The notes under the pieces: generated by a model
What the model was told of the DNA's origin: nothing
The model's database searches: none
What the model saw: the letters and a program-made list of their open reading frames with translations, nothing else
In this document: positions 17,570-27,603 of the stretch, piece by piece
Numbering within the stretch: the first letter of the stretch is position 1
Layout: each line of letters starts with the position of its first letter
Position numbers and translations under genes: made by a program
Source of the DNA: Amycolatopsis nalaikhensis
GTDB taxonomy: Bacteria; Actinomycetota; Actinomycetes; Mycobacteriales; Pseudonocardiaceae
DNA: 64,000 nt
Assembly: GCF_030264295.1 (NCBI RefSeq)
Contig: NZ_CP127173.1
Location: 10,601,069 to 10,665,068 of the forward strand
Reading direction: 5' to 3'

Positions 17570-19252
17570 TCAGTGGTCCGAGCGCTTGGCGGCCTCGGCC
17601 GTCTCGATGCTCTCGAACTCGCCCGGCTCGCCCTGGGTGACCGAGTGGCCGTTGCCGTGCCCGTTGCCCTGGGCCCGCTGCAGCGCGGCGGTCTCCTCGG
17701 CCGGGTCCGGCGACCAGAACGTGCCCGGCACGGCCTGACCGGCCGAGCCCAGCTTGTTCATCTTCTTCGGCACGGACGCGCCCTGGTACTCCAGCGGGAT
17801 CGCGTGGCCGTGGCTGTCGACGCCGGCCAGCGGCTGGTGGATCTCGATGAACTCACCGTGCGGCAGCCGCTTGATGATGCCCGTCTCGACGCCGTGCTCC
17901 AGCACCTCGCGGTCGGCCCGCTGCAGGCCCAGGCAGATGCGGTAGGTGAAGTAGTACGCCAGCGGCGGCACGATCAGGACGCCGATGCGGCCCGCCCACG
18001 TCGTCGCGTTCAGCGAGATGTCGAACTGGTCGGCGATGATGTCGTTGAAGCCGGACAGCTCGATGACCATGAAGAAGCCCAGCGCCATCGCGCCCAGCGC
18101 CGTGCGGACCGGGGTGTCCCGGGGCCGCTGGAGCAGGTTGTGGTGCGCGGTGTCCTTGGACAGCTTCCGCTCGATGAACGGGTAGCCCAGCAGCAGGCCG
18201 AACAGGATCGGCATGCCGATCGCGCCGGGGAAGAACACCGCCGGGATCGTGTAGTTCCCGAGGTAGACCTCCCAGGCGGGCCAGATCCGGAGCATGCCGT
18301 CGGCCCAGGCCATGTACCAGTCGGGCTGCGAGCCCGCCGACACCTGCGCCGGGTTGTACGGGCCGAAGTTCCACACCGGGTTGATCTGGAACAGGCCCGA
18401 CATCAGCGCCAGCACGCCGACGACCAGGGTGAAGAACGCCCCGCCCTTGAGCGCGAAGTACGGCATGATCCGGACGCCGACGACGTTGGTCTCCTTGCGG
18501 CGCACGCCCGGGAACTGCGTGTGCTTCTGGTACCAGACCAGCGCCAGGTGCGCGCCGACCAGGGCGAGCATGATGCCCGGCAGCAGCAGGATGTGCAGCG
18601 TGTACAGGCGCGGGATGATCTGGTCGCCGGGGAACTCCCCGCCGAACAGCGCCCAGTGGATCCAGGTGCCGATCACCGGCACCGAGAGCACGATGCCCGA
18701 CAGCGTCGCGCGGATACCGGTACCGGAGAGCAGGTCGTCCGGCAGCGAGTAGCCGAAGAAGCCCTCGAAGCAGCCCAGGATCAGCAGCAGGCCGCCGATC
18801 ACCCAGTTGGCCTCACGCGGGCGCCGGAACGCGCCGGTGAAGAAGATGCGCAGCATGTGCACGGCCATGGACGCGACGAAGATCAGCGCCGCCCAGTGGT
18901 GCAGCTGCCGCATGAACAGGCCGCCGCGCACGTCGAAGGACAGGTCCAGCGTCGTGCGGAAGGCCTGCGACATCTCCAGGCCCTGCATGTTCTTGAAGCT
19001 GCCGTGGTAGACGACCTCCTGCATGGAGGGGTCGAAGAACAGCGTCAGGTACACGCCGGTCAGCAGCAGGATGATGAAGCTGTAGAGCGCGATCTCGCCC
19101 AGCAGGAACGACCAGTGGGTCGGGAACACCTTGTTCATCTGGTGCCGCAGGCCCTTGGCCAGGTGGTACCGCTGGTCGGCGTTGTTCGCGGCGTCGCCCA
19201 GCGCCTTTTCGACCGGGCTCGACCCCTTGGTCGGCGTGGTGAGTGAACTCAT
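17570..19252 (-). CDS. qcrB: Cytochrome bc1 (bcc) complex cytochrome b subunit
   Basis: 560 residues, the length expected for actinobacterial QcrB, whose C-terminal extension (from about 430) is absent from proteobacterial cytochrome b. Seen: FPTHWSFLLGEIALYSFIILLLTG, haem-histidine helices around LHHWAALIFVASMAVHMLRIFF and LHILLLPGIMLALVGAHL, and the Qo-site PYFALKGG region. It oxidises menaquinol at the membrane and passes electrons to QcrA and the dihaem QcrC. It overlaps qcrA by four bases (ATGA), showing translational coupling in the order qcrC-qcrA-qcrB. Confidence 0.97.
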   Translation of the reverse strand: MSSLTTPTKGSSPVEKALGDAANNADQRYHLAKGLRHQMNKVFPTHWSFLLGEIALYSFIILLLTGVYLTLFFDPSMQEVVYHGSFKNMQGLEMSQAFRTTLDLSFDVRGGLFMRQLHHWAALIFVASMAVHMLRIFFTGAFRRPREANWVIGGLLLILGCFEGFFGYSLPDDLLSGTGIRATLSGIVLSVPVIGTWIHWALFGGEFPGDQIIPRLYTLHILLLPGIMLALVGAHLALVWYQKHTQFPGVRRKETNVVGVRIMPYFALKGGAFFTLVVGVLALMSGLFQINPVWNFGPYNPAQVSAGSQPDWYMAWADGMLRIWPAWEVYLGNYTIPAVFFPGAIGMPILFGLLLGYPFIERKLSKDTAHHNLLQRPRDTPVRTALGAMALGFFMVIELSGFNDIIADQFDISLNATTWAGRIGVLIVPPLAYYFTYRICLGLQRADREVLEHGVETGIIKRLPHGEFIEIHQPLAGVDSHGHAIPLEYQGASVPKKMNKLGSAGQAVPGTFWSPDPAEETAALQRAQGNGHGNGHSVTQGEPGEFESIETAEAAKRSDH

Positions 19253-20403
19253 GACTTACGCTCCCAAAAGGCCGGACCGATGGCCTCGATGAAGTCGCCT
19301 CGCGCGATCAAGTATCCCTCTTCGTCCACCGTGATCGGTAGCTGGGCCAGCGGACGGGTCGCCGGGCCGAAAATCGGCTTGGCGTAGTGCAGGGCGTCGA
19401 ACTGCGACTGGTGGCACGGGCACAGGATGCGGTTGGTCCGCTGCTCGTACAGGGAGGTCGGGCAGCCGACGTGGCTGCAGATCTTCGTGTACGCGTAGTA
19501 ATCGCCGAAGTTGAAGTCCTCCTGGCCGGCCCGCTTGACCACCTTGGCGGCGTCGGTCGGGCGCAGGCGGATCAGCATGACCGGGTTGTCGACACGGGTC
19601 AGCGCCGCGGCCAGCTTCTCCGGGTCGCCCTTTTCGGACTCGCGGTACGGGAAGACGGTCTCCATCGCGCCGGCGTCGAGGTCCTCGGCCTTGACCAGGC
19701 TGACCTCTTCGCCCTCCTCCAGCGGCTTGCCGGTGTTGCGGCGCAGGTAGACCTTCTCGCCGGGGAAGTTCGGCTGCCAGCCGGTGTGCCAGAGCGACTC
19801 GCGGGTCTCGGTGTTCTTCCAGGGGTTCTTGATGAACGACGCGAGCGGCAGCGCGGCGGCGGCCAGGCCCAGGGCACCGGCGCCGGCGATGGCCGAGCGC
19901 TTGATCAGCGAGCGGCGGGCGATGGTGCTGCGGTTCCCGGCGTCGGCCAGGTGCGCCAGGATCGTCTGGCGGTCGACCTCGGCCGAGCCGTTGCCCTCGC
20001 CGTCGTGGCGCTCCTGCACCGCGACCTCGGCGGGCACGAACTTCTTCGTGTACAGGATCACGCCGATGCCGAGGCCGAGGATGGCCAGGCCGAGCGTGAT
20101 GCCGAGCATCGGGGTGTAGAGGCTGTACCAGAAGTGGCCGCTCTCGTTGTCCGGCGCCTCGTACTGCCACGGCCACCAGATCAGCGAGACGACGAACCCG
20201 ATACCGGCCAGCGCGGACAGGCCGAACCAGAACGCCACCAGGCGCTCGGCGCGACGCTCCGCCCGCGTGCCCTCCACGGGCCACGGGGTCGGGTACTCGA
20301 CGATCTCGACGCCGTCGAGCTGACCGCCCAGCTTGAGCAGCTGGTCCCGGTCCATCTCAGCCAGCTCCGCCTCCGTCGGCGGCTTAGGCCCCTCGGCACT
20401 CAT
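19249..20403 (-). CDS. qcrA: Cytochrome bcc complex Rieske iron-sulfur subunit
   Basis: 384 residues from ATG at 20403, whose ATGA overlaps the qcrC stop; this overlap is why that start was chosen over a Met six codons upstream. It has three membrane segments (about 70-95, 108-130 and 185-205), as in actinobacterial QcrA, then the Rieske domain. The cluster ligands are C309 and H311 in CSHVGCP and C328 and H331 in CPCHQSQFD. It transfers electrons from menaquinol in QcrB to the dihaem cytochrome c QcrC. Confidence 0.97.
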   Translation of the reverse strand: MSAEGPKPPTEAELAEMDRDQLLKLGGQLDGVEIVEYPTPWPVEGTRAERRAERLVAFWFGLSALAGIGFVVSLIWWPWQYEAPDNESGHFWYSLYTPMLGITLGLAILGLGIGVILYTKKFVPAEVAVQERHDGEGNGSAEVDRQTILAHLADAGNRSTIARRSLIKRSAIAGAGALGLAAAALPLASFIKNPWKNTETRESLWHTGWQPNFPGEKVYLRRNTGKPLEEGEEVSLVKAEDLDAGAMETVFPYRESEKGDPEKLAAALTRVDNPVMLIRLRPTDAAKVVKRAGQEDFNFGDYYAYTKICSHVGCPTSLYEQRTNRILCPCHQSQFDALHYAKPIFGPATRPLAQLPITVDEEGYLIARGDFIEAIGPAFWERKS

Positions 20404-21218
20404 GCCTTCGATCCAATCCACAACGTCACGCCGATCAGCGCGGCGATCCCGACGATAAAGGCGATGACGCCCTCCGAAGCGGGGCCGACCCCGCCGAGGC
20501 CGTTACCACCCGGGTCATTGTTGCCGTCCGACACCGACTTCACGTAGGCGACGATGTCCTTCTTCTCCTCCGGCGACAGCTGCCGGTCGGAGAACTTCGG
20601 CATGTTCTGGGGGCCGGTGAGCATGGCGGTGTAGATCTGCTCTTCGCTGGCCGGGTCCAGGTTCGGCGCGTACTTGCCGGCGGACAGCGCGCCACCGCGG
20701 CCGGTGAAGTTGTGGCACGACGCGCAGTTGAGGCGGAACAGCTCGCCACCGCGGGCCGGGTCGGAGCCGCGCAGGGCCTCGCCCTTCTCGGCGGGCCGCT
20801 GGACGCCGCCGCCGTGCGCCTGGATGTAGGCGCCGACCGCGTCGATCTCCGACTCGGTCAGCTTCGGCGGCTTCCGCTCGACCTGCGCCTCCTGGCGCGC
20901 GGCGGGCATGCGGCCCGAAGAAGTCTGGAAGTACACCGCGGCGTCGCCGATGCCGATCAGGCTCGGCCCGCGGTCCTGCACGCCCTCGAGGTTGGCGCCG
21001 TGGCAGGCGATGCAGGTGTTGTTGTAGACCTGCTCGCCCTGGCGCAGCTGCGCCGGGGTGCCCTGGGCCTGCGCGGTCTGCGGCTCGGGGGCGAACACGG
21101 CGTACAGGGCGCCGGCACCCACCAGCGCGATACCGAGCGCGAGCAGGCCGGCGAACCGCCTCCGCAGCTTCGACCGCGCGCGGTAGCGGCGCTCCGACGA
21201 TTTGGTGCTGGTGGTCAT
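20400..21218 (-). CDS. qcrC: Cytochrome bcc complex dihaem cytochrome c subunit
   Basis: 272 residues. A membrane anchor lies at about 22-43 (FAGLLALGIALVGAGALYAVF), followed by two cytochrome c domains with haem sites C69-IA-C72-H73 and C165-AS-C168-H169, and a C-terminal membrane helix at about 248-268. In actinobacteria this dihaem protein replaces soluble cytochrome c and hands electrons straight to the CuA site of cytochrome aa3 oxidase. It lies between ctaE (61 bases upstream) and qcrA (four-base overlap) in one operon. Confidence 0.97.
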   Translation of the reverse strand: MTTSTKSSERRYRARSKLRRRFAGLLALGIALVGAGALYAVFAPEPQTAQAQGTPAQLRQGEQVYNNTCIACHGANLEGVQDRGPSLIGIGDAAVYFQTSSGRMPAARQEAQVERKPPKLTESEIDAVGAYIQAHGGGVQRPAEKGEALRGSDPARGGELFRLNCASCHNFTGRGGALSAGKYAPNLDPASEEQIYTAMLTGPQNMPKFSDRQLSPEEKKDIVAYVKSVSDGNNDPGGNGLGGVGPASEGVIAFIVGIAALIGVTLWIGSKA

Positions 21219-21279
21219 CTTGCGGCAACCCTTGCTGTCAGTTCAGGCCGATGGTGAAGGTGGTGGCGGCTGGTGCGAC

Positions 21280-21903
21280 CTACGGAAGGAGGTAGATCAC
21301 ACCGAAGAGGCCGACCCACACGATGTCGACGAAGTGCCAGTAGTAGGACACGACGATCGCCGACGTGGCCTGGGCGGGGGTGAACTTGCTCAGCTTGGTG
21401 CGGATGAGCAGGTACACGAAGGCGATGAGCCCGCCGATGACGTGCAGGCCGTGGAACCCGGTCGCGAGGTAGAAGACCGTGCCGAACGGGCCGGACGGGA
21501 TCGTCATCCCCTCTTCCACCAGGTTGTGGTACTCGTTGGCCTGGCCGGCGACGAAGATCGCGCCCATGATCAACGTGATGATGTACCAGCGGCGCAGGCC
21601 GTAGACGTCACCGCGCTCGGCGGCGAACACGCCGAACTGGCAGGTCAGCGAGGACGCCACGAGGATGATCGTGAACGGGACCGCGTAGCCCACGTTGAGC
21701 TCGAACGCCTCGCCGTGCAGCGGCGGCGGCCACTGGCCGGAGGAGTTCTGCGCCTTGACGGTGAAGAACATCGCGAACAGTCCGGCGAAGAACATCAGCT
21801 CGCTGGAAAGCCACACGATGGTGCCGACACTGACCATGTTCGGCCGGTTCAGCGAGTGGACCCGCTGACTGATGGTGGGAGCTGCCGTTGTCACGCGTCG
21901 CAT
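21280..21903 (-). CDS. ctaE: Cytochrome c oxidase subunit 3
   Basis: 207 residues from ATG at 21903, which has GAGAGGACATA just upstream. Five membrane helices are visible, with WLSSELMFFAGLFAMFF, the EYHNLVEEG loop, FYLATGFHGLHVIGGLI and YYWHFVDIVWVGLFGVIYLLP, all typical of haem-copper oxidase subunit III. It is the first gene of ctaE-qcrC-qcrA-qcrB, the usual actinobacterial order. ctaD, encoding subunit 1, is not in the window. Confidence 0.96.
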   Translation of the reverse strand: MRRVTTAAPTISQRVHSLNRPNMVSVGTIVWLSSELMFFAGLFAMFFTVKAQNSSGQWPPPLHGEAFELNVGYAVPFTIILVASSLTCQFGVFAAERGDVYGLRRWYIITLIMGAIFVAGQANEYHNLVEEGMTIPSGPFGTVFYLATGFHGLHVIGGLIAFVYLLIRTKLSKFTPAQATSAIVVSYYWHFVDIVWVGLFGVIYLLP

Positions 21904-21998
21904 TATGTCCTCTCGCGCCGCCGCTCCGCCGGGTGGGTCCACGGCGAGCCGTCTGCGTAACCGATCACACCGGATGCCCGGGAAGGTGAGAGCTACTC

Positions 21999-22412
21999 AT
22001 GAGTTTGGTGAACCGCCTGCTCAAGCTGGTCAAGAGGCACGAAACGCCTGCTCTCGGGCCCGACGACCCCGGCCTGGCGATCGTCGCCGAGGCCTTCGAC
22101 CCGGCCGTCGCGGACTCGGCCGTCCTCGCCGGTTCACCCGCATGGGTCGCCGCGGCACCGGCCGTCCTGCGGCACCACCTGCTCCTGCCGCCGGACCGGC
22201 TCGCCGAGGCGGCGTCGATCCTCGCCCAGGACGGCTATGAGCTGCGAGAACAGTCCCCCTCGGGCGAGCTGACGTCGGTGCTCGCGGTGCGCGTCCAGGT
22301 GCTCGACGCCCTGCACTGCGCCCAGGAACGGTCGCGGATGGCGGGCCTGGCGCAACGATTGGGCGGCGACGCGCTGGGCTGGGACGCGCTCCAGCCGGAG
22401 CCGACCGCGTGA
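21999..22412 (+). CDS. Conserved hypothetical protein
   Basis: 137 residues with no recognisable catalytic motif. The N-terminus MSLVNRLLKLVKRH is basic and amphipathic. The middle SPAWVAAAPAVLRHHLLLPPDRLAEAASILAQDGYELREQ alternates helix and strand and recalls a small ferredoxin-like fold, and the C-terminal third is helical. It is divergent from ctaE and begins 58 bases before the receiver-domain gene on the same strand. Its position between ctaE and trpD suggests a conserved neighbourhood, but no function can be given. Confidence 0.75.
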   Translation: MSLVNRLLKLVKRHETPALGPDDPGLAIVAEAFDPAVADSAVLAGSPAWVAAAPAVLRHHLLLPPDRLAEAASILAQDGYELREQSPSGELTSVLAVRVQVLDALHCAQERSRMAGLAQRLGGDALGWDALQPEPTA

Positions 22413-22470
22413 TGTCGGTCTCGGCCGATACGATCGGGGCGCGAGACGTGACGAGACGGAGGCGTGCTCA

Positions 22471-22878
22471 ATGGGCGAGGCGATGCGGGTCCTGGTGTTC
22501 AGCCACAAGCCGGAGGTGCGCGAGGCGATCGTGAACGCCGTCGGCCGTCGCCCGGCGGCGGACCTGGGGCGCGTGGAGTACGTCGAGGCGGCGGGCATCG
22601 CCGACGTGCTGTCCGAGGTGGACGAAGGCAACGTCGACCTGGCGATCCTCGACGGCGAGGCGCAGCCGACCGGCGGCATCGGCCTCTGCCGCCAGCTCAA
22701 GAGCGAGATCGCCGATTGCCCCCCGATCGTGGTCGCGGTGCGGCGCAAGGACGACCGGTGGCTGGCGACGTGGTCGCAGGCGGACGCCGTGCTGGTGCAC
22801 CCGCTGGACCCGCTGACCGCCGCGGAGACCGTCGCCGACGTGCTGCGCGCGCGACGGGTCCCCGTCGTGAACGGCTGA
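22471..22878 (+). CDS. Stand-alone response-regulator receiver-like protein
   Basis: 135 residues forming one CheY-like fold: strand RVLVFSHKPEV at the start, the probable phosphoacceptor Asp in VDLAILDGEAQ, then PPIVVAVRRKDDRW and a final helix. There is no output domain and no histidine kinase nearby. The acidic pair near residue 10 of a normal receiver is replaced by SHKPE, so phosphorylation chemistry may be altered. It ends only five bases before the trpD start, so the two are probably translated from one message. Confidence 0.82.
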   Translation: MGEAMRVLVFSHKPEVREAIVNAVGRRPAADLGRVEYVEAAGIADVLSEVDEGNVDLAILDGEAQPTGGIGLCRQLKSEIADCPPIVVAVRRKDDRWLATWSQADAVLVHPLDPLTAAETVADVLRARRVPVVNG

Positions 22879-22883
22879 GCCCG

Positions 22884-23910
<1,027 letters not shown>

Positions 23911-23918
<8 letters not shown>

Positions 23919-24807
23919 CCGCTTCCCGCACCGGTTCCGGAGCCGGACGGCGGCCGCGCTGGGGTGCCAGTGCGGCCGCGAGGACCGCGAGCATGCCCAG
24001 CGCCTCGGGCCAGCTCGGGCGGTGGCCGTAGAAGGCGATGTCGACCAGCACCGCGACCACCGGGTACAGGTAGGACAGCAGCGCCACCGTCGTGGTCGGC
24101 AGCTTGCCGATGCTGGCGTACATCAGCACGTACATCAGTGCCGTGTGGACGGTGCCGAGCAGGACCAGCCACAGCAGCCCCGACGGCGTCGCGGGCAACG
24201 GCGTGACGAACAGCACGGGCGCCAGCACGACCGCGCCCACGGTCGTCTGCACGGCGGCGAGCAGGTGCGGGCGGATGTGCTTCAGCTGCTTCGCGACGAA
24301 GGACGCGCCCGCGTAGAGCACCGCGGCCCCGAGCGCGAGGCCGATTCCGGCGAGCTGCACGGGTTTGCCGTCTTCGCCGTGGGCCGAGAACGAGATCAAC
24401 GCCACACCGCCGAACGCGATCCCGGCCCGAGCCAGGTGGCTCTTGGCCACCTTCTCGCCGAGGAAGGCCGCGGCCAAGCCGACCAGGATGAGCGGCTGGG
24501 TGTGGTAGACGACCGTGCTGACCGAGATCGACGACAGCGCGTACGAGGCGAACAGCAGCACCCAGTTGCCGACCAGGAACAGCCCGCCGAGCACGGCCAG
24601 CCCGAGGTCGCGCCGGGACGGCCGCCACGACTGCAGCCAGCCGCGGGAGAGGCACCAGATGACCAGCAATGCGCCGCCGACGAAGCAGCGGGCGAACGCG
24701 ACGGCGGGGGCGGCCGCGCCGCTCTCGAGGACGACCGCGCCGATCGTGCCGGACATCGCCATCGCCGCGGACCACTGCAGCAGCGGGCGGGTTTCGGAGT
24801 TCGTCAT
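23911..24807 (-). CDS. EamA/DMT-family transporter
   Basis: 298 residues with about ten membrane helices in two EamA repeats (about 10-135 and 145-285), typical of drug/metabolite exporters. Seen: LQWSAAMAMSGTIGAVVLESG at the start and GTVHTALMYVLMYASIGKLPTTTVALLSYLYPV in the second repeat, with the conserved Pro near its end. It is divergent from a GlxA-type AraC regulator, with 83 bases between starts that hold a TGTCA palindrome, so the regulator probably controls it (inference). The substrate is unknown. Confidence 0.88.
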
Positions 24808-24844
24808 GCCGACCAGGTTCGTCGCGTCGGCGTCGAGCGACCAG

Positions 24845-24858
24845 TGTCAGAGATGACA
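24845..24858. promoter_or_regulatory. Operator-like palindrome in the EamA/GlxA divergent promoter
   Basis: TGTCA-gaga-TGACA is a perfect 5-4-5 inverted repeat. A related inverted pair, CCAGTGT at 24841-24847 and ACACTGG at 24880-24886, brackets the region, and TGTGACACA lies at 24874. These sit between two divergent starts, where a regulator of either gene could bind. Confidence 0.5.
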
Positions 24859-24890
24859 ACGGCCGCAAAACTTGTGACACACTGGCGGTC

Positions 24891-25850
24891 GTGGACGTCA
24901 ACCGGGTCGCGGTGGTGCTCGCCGACCGCGTTTCGCCGTTCGAGCTGGGCGTCGCGTGCGAGGTGTTCGGCACCGACCGCAGCGCGGACGGCATCGAGGG
25001 CTGGGACTTCGCCGTGTGCTCGCCGGACGGCGGCGCGGTCGAGAGCTGGTCGGGCTTCGGGCTGTCCGGCCTGAAGGACCTGGACCACGCGGCGACGGCG
25101 GACCTGCTGATCGTCCCGACGTGCGCGCCCCGGACGGCGCCGCCGCCGGAGCCCGTGCTGGAGGTCCTGCGGGACGCGGCCGGGCGCGGGGCGTGGGTCG
25201 CGGGGTTCTGCGCGGGCGTGTTCACGCTGGGCTACGCGGGCCTCCTGGACGGCCGCCGCTGCACGGTCCACTGGGTGTACGAGGCGGAGTTCCGCTCACG
25301 GTTCCCGGCAGCTCTCGTCGACCCCCAAGCCCTCTACGCCGACGACGGCGGCATCCTGACCAGCGCGGGCACGGTGGCGGCGGTCGACCTGTGCCTGCAC
25401 CTGGTCCGGCGCCTGCGCGGCGTCACGGCGGCCACGACGCTGGCCCGGCGGATGGTCGCGGCCCCGCACCGTGCCGGCGGGCAGGCCCAGTTCGTCCAGG
25501 CCCCGGTCCCGGCGACGGCGGCGCCCGACGACGCGGTGGTCGCGGAGGCCCTGGAGTGGGTGGAGCGGCGGCTCGACCAGCCGTTCACGGTGGCGGAGCT
25601 GGCCCGCCGCAGCGGGCTGGGCGAGCGCACGTTCCTGCGCCGCTTCTCGGCCGCGACGGGCACGACGCCGCACCGCTGGCTCACCGAGCGACGGCTGGAC
25701 CGCGCTCAGGCGCTGCTGGAGGAGGGCCGCTTGTCGGTCGAGGACATCGCGACGGCCTGCGGATACGCGTCCGCGGCCGCGTTGCGGCACCAGTTCAGCC
25801 GGCTCCGCGGGACGAGCCCGTCGTCCTACCGCACGGCCTTCCGCGGCTGA
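24891..25850 (+). CDS. GlxA-family AraC-type transcriptional regulator (DJ-1/PfpI domain)
   Basis: 319 residues from GTG at 24891. Residues 5-190 form a DJ-1/PfpI-like domain (VAVVLADRVSPFELGVACEVF, with the nucleophile-elbow position AGFCAGVFTLGYAGLL), and residues about 215-315 hold the two AraC helix-turn-helix motifs (FTVAELARRSGLGERTFLRR and VEDIATACGYASAAALRHQF). The cysteine in GFCAG is at the usual DJ-1 position, although these regulators are not known to be catalytic. It is divergent from an EamA transporter. The longer open frame upstream is non-coding in style. Confidence 0.9.
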   Translation: MDVNRVAVVLADRVSPFELGVACEVFGTDRSADGIEGWDFAVCSPDGGAVESWSGFGLSGLKDLDHAATADLLIVPTCAPRTAPPPEPVLEVLRDAAGRGAWVAGFCAGVFTLGYAGLLDGRRCTVHWVYEAEFRSRFPAALVDPQALYADDGGILTSAGTVAAVDLCLHLVRRLRGVTAATTLARRMVAAPHRAGGQAQFVQAPVPATAAPDDAVVAEALEWVERRLDQPFTVAELARRSGLGERTFLRRFSAATGTTPHRWLTERRLDRAQALLEEGRLSVEDIATACGYASAAALRHQFSRLRGTSPSSYRTAFRG

Positions 25851-25876
25851 AGGGGACGTTCAGCGCATCTGACGCA

Positions 25877-25923
25877 CTGAAGGGGACTTTCCTCGCATCA
25901 GATGCCAGGAAAGTCCCCTTCAG
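25877..25923. terminator. Palindrome between convergent glxA-type gene and ctaF
   Basis: Perfect 17-base arms CTGAAGGGGACTTTCCT and AGGAAAGTCCCCTTCAG surround a 13-base loop. A partial extra copy (GCTGAAGGGGACGTTCAGCG) begins at the stop codon of the regulator, so the unit looks duplicated. It sits between two convergent stops. Confidence 0.75.
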
Positions 25924-25933
25924 CGCACTTGGT

Positions 25934-26353
25934 TCAGTCGTGCGACGGGCCCGTGTGGTACTCGAACACCAGGCCGCCGATCGTGATGAGCAGCGCGACC
26001 AGGGCGATCACCAGCAGCCAGATGTGGAAGAACGCCAGTGCCACGGCCGCGAGCGCCGCGGTGGCCGCCATGCCGACCGGCCAGTAGCTGCCCGGGCTGA
26101 AGAAGCCCAGCTCACCGGCACCGTCGCTGATCTCGGCGTCCTCGCGGTCCTCCGGGCGCGGCTCGATGCGGCGGGCGACGAACTGCATGTAGCTGCCCGC
26201 CAGGAACGCCAGGCCACCGGTGAGGAAGAGCGCGACGATGCCCACCGGCTCGGCGCCGTGGGTGGCGGCCAGCGCGGTCCACACCCAGTACACGCCGGCC
26301 ATGAACACGGCGAAGATCGCCACGATGAAGAAGATGCGGGCTTCGACCTTCAT
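25934..26353 (-). CDS. ctaF: Actinobacterial cytochrome c oxidase subunit 4
   Basis: 139 residues with four membrane helices: IFFIVAIFAVFMAGVYWVW, GIVALFLTGGLAFLAGSYM and a closely spaced pair, VGMAATAALAAVALAFFHIW and LLVIALVALLITIGGLVFEY. This is the CtaF subunit specific to actinobacterial aa3 oxidases. It follows ctaC by 32 bases on the same strand, the standard ctaC-ctaF order. Confidence 0.95.
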   Translation of the reverse strand: MKVEARIFFIVAIFAVFMAGVYWVWTALAATHGAEPVGIVALFLTGGLAFLAGSYMQFVARRIEPRPEDREDAEISDGAGELGFFSPGSYWPVGMAATAALAAVALAFFHIWLLVIALVALLITIGGLVFEYHTGPSHD

Positions 26354-26385
26354 GGTCTGTTCCTACTCCTGTTGTCGCCGGGGCG

Positions 26386-27345
26386 TCAGTTGGACGCCGT
26401 CCGCGCCGTGCGGTCGGTGTTGAACGGCTGGGTGGTCACCGCGTGCGGGGTGCACAGCTCGCCGCAGTTCATCTTCGCCAGCGCTTCGGACGCGGTGAAC
26501 GACTGGCCGGTGGCCGGGTTCGTCTGCTTGCGCAGCGCGATGTACTGGTCGTACTTGTCCGGCGACAGGGCGCGGACCTCGAAGTTCATCACCGAGTGGT
26601 ACGTGCCGCACAGCTCCGCGCACCGGCCGACGAAGGAGCCTTCGCGGTCGATCGTGTTCTGGAAGGAGCTGTCCTGGTTGTTCTTGTCCGGGTTCGGCAT
26701 GACGTCCCGCTTGAAGTGGAACTCCGGCACCCAGAAGGAGTGGATGACGTCGGTGGAGATCAGGTCGTACTCGATCACCTTGCCGACCGGCAGCACCAGC
26801 AGCGGGATCTCGCCGGACGAGCCGACGGTGCTGACCTGCTGCCCGTCCGCCTTCTTGGCGCTCTCGTCCTCGTACTTGAACTCCCAGTTCCACTGGAAGG
26901 CGACGACCTGGACCTTGACGTCCGGGTTCGGGATCTTGTCCAGGACCTTCGACTCCGTCGTCGCGGTGAAGAAGAACAGGACGCAGACCATGATCGTCGG
27001 GACGACGACCGTGAACAGCTCGAGCGGGATGTTGTACTGGAACTGCCGGGGCAGCTCCTCCGGCTCGCCGTCGGCGGTCTTCTTCTTCCGGTGGAACGTC
27101 GCGGTCCAGAAGATCAGACCCCACACGATGGCGCCCACGACCAGCGCGGCCACCACGGTCCAGGTCCACAGCGTGCGCATCTGGTCGGCCTGGTGCGTGA
27201 CGCCCACCGGCCAGCCGAACCGCAGGATCTCGTCGCCGGAGCAGCCCGTCGCGGTCAGCGCGACCAGCACGGCCAGCGCGGCGACGCGCACGGTCCGCTT
27301 CCCCAGGGTGCGCTTGGGTTGTCCCACTGCGCCTCGCCCTTTCAC
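26386..27345 (-). CDS. ctaC: Cytochrome c oxidase subunit 2 (lipoprotein)
   Basis: 319 residues from GTG at 27345, which has AGGAGG eight bases upstream. A lipoprotein signal (VALTATGCSGD, lipidated Cys near residue 35) precedes two membrane helices (about 63-85 and 113-135) and a CuA cupredoxin domain. The CuA ligands are C242, C246, H250 and M253 in CAELCGTYHSVM, with the earlier His in DVIHSFWVPEF. It accepts electrons from the dihaem QcrC. It forms an operon with ctaF and is divergent from asnB across 258 bases that must hold both promoters. Confidence 0.96.
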   Translation of the reverse strand: MKGRGAVGQPKRTLGKRTVRVAALAVLVALTATGCSGDEILRFGWPVGVTHQADQMRTLWTWTVVAALVVGAIVWGLIFWTATFHRKKKTADGEPEELPRQFQYNIPLELFTVVVPTIMVCVLFFFTATTESKVLDKIPNPDVKVQVVAFQWNWEFKYEDESAKKADGQQVSTVGSSGEIPLLVLPVGKVIEYDLISTDVIHSFWVPEFHFKRDVMPNPDKNNQDSSFQNTIDREGSFVGRCAELCGTYHSVMNFEVRALSPDKYDQYIALRKQTNPATGQSFTASEALAKMNCGELCTPHAVTTQPFNTDRTARTASN

Positions 27346-27603
27346 CCAGAGCCTCCTACGACCGATCTTTGTGACAGCCGGACTCTAGCCGAGTTGGCCC
27401 GCTCCGCTGACTAAGGGGTAACTGATGAGGATTATTCAGCCGTCGGTCGGCGCGAGCCTCGCTTGGCATGAGGGCGCTCGGATCCGCAGCGCCGACCTAG
27501 GCCGAATAACCCTCAGTCGACGCGCGTGTTACTCGCCACGGCCTGCCCGGCATACTGGGCTCTTCCCCAGCCCGGTGAAGACCCCGAAGGTGTGTGAGTA
27601 CCC

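Noticed and set aside
17561..19246. 561-codon plus-strand frame opposite qcrB
   Set aside because: Its translation is dominated by low-complexity Arg/Asp/Gln/His and lies entirely antisense to a complete qcrB with haem-ligand helices.
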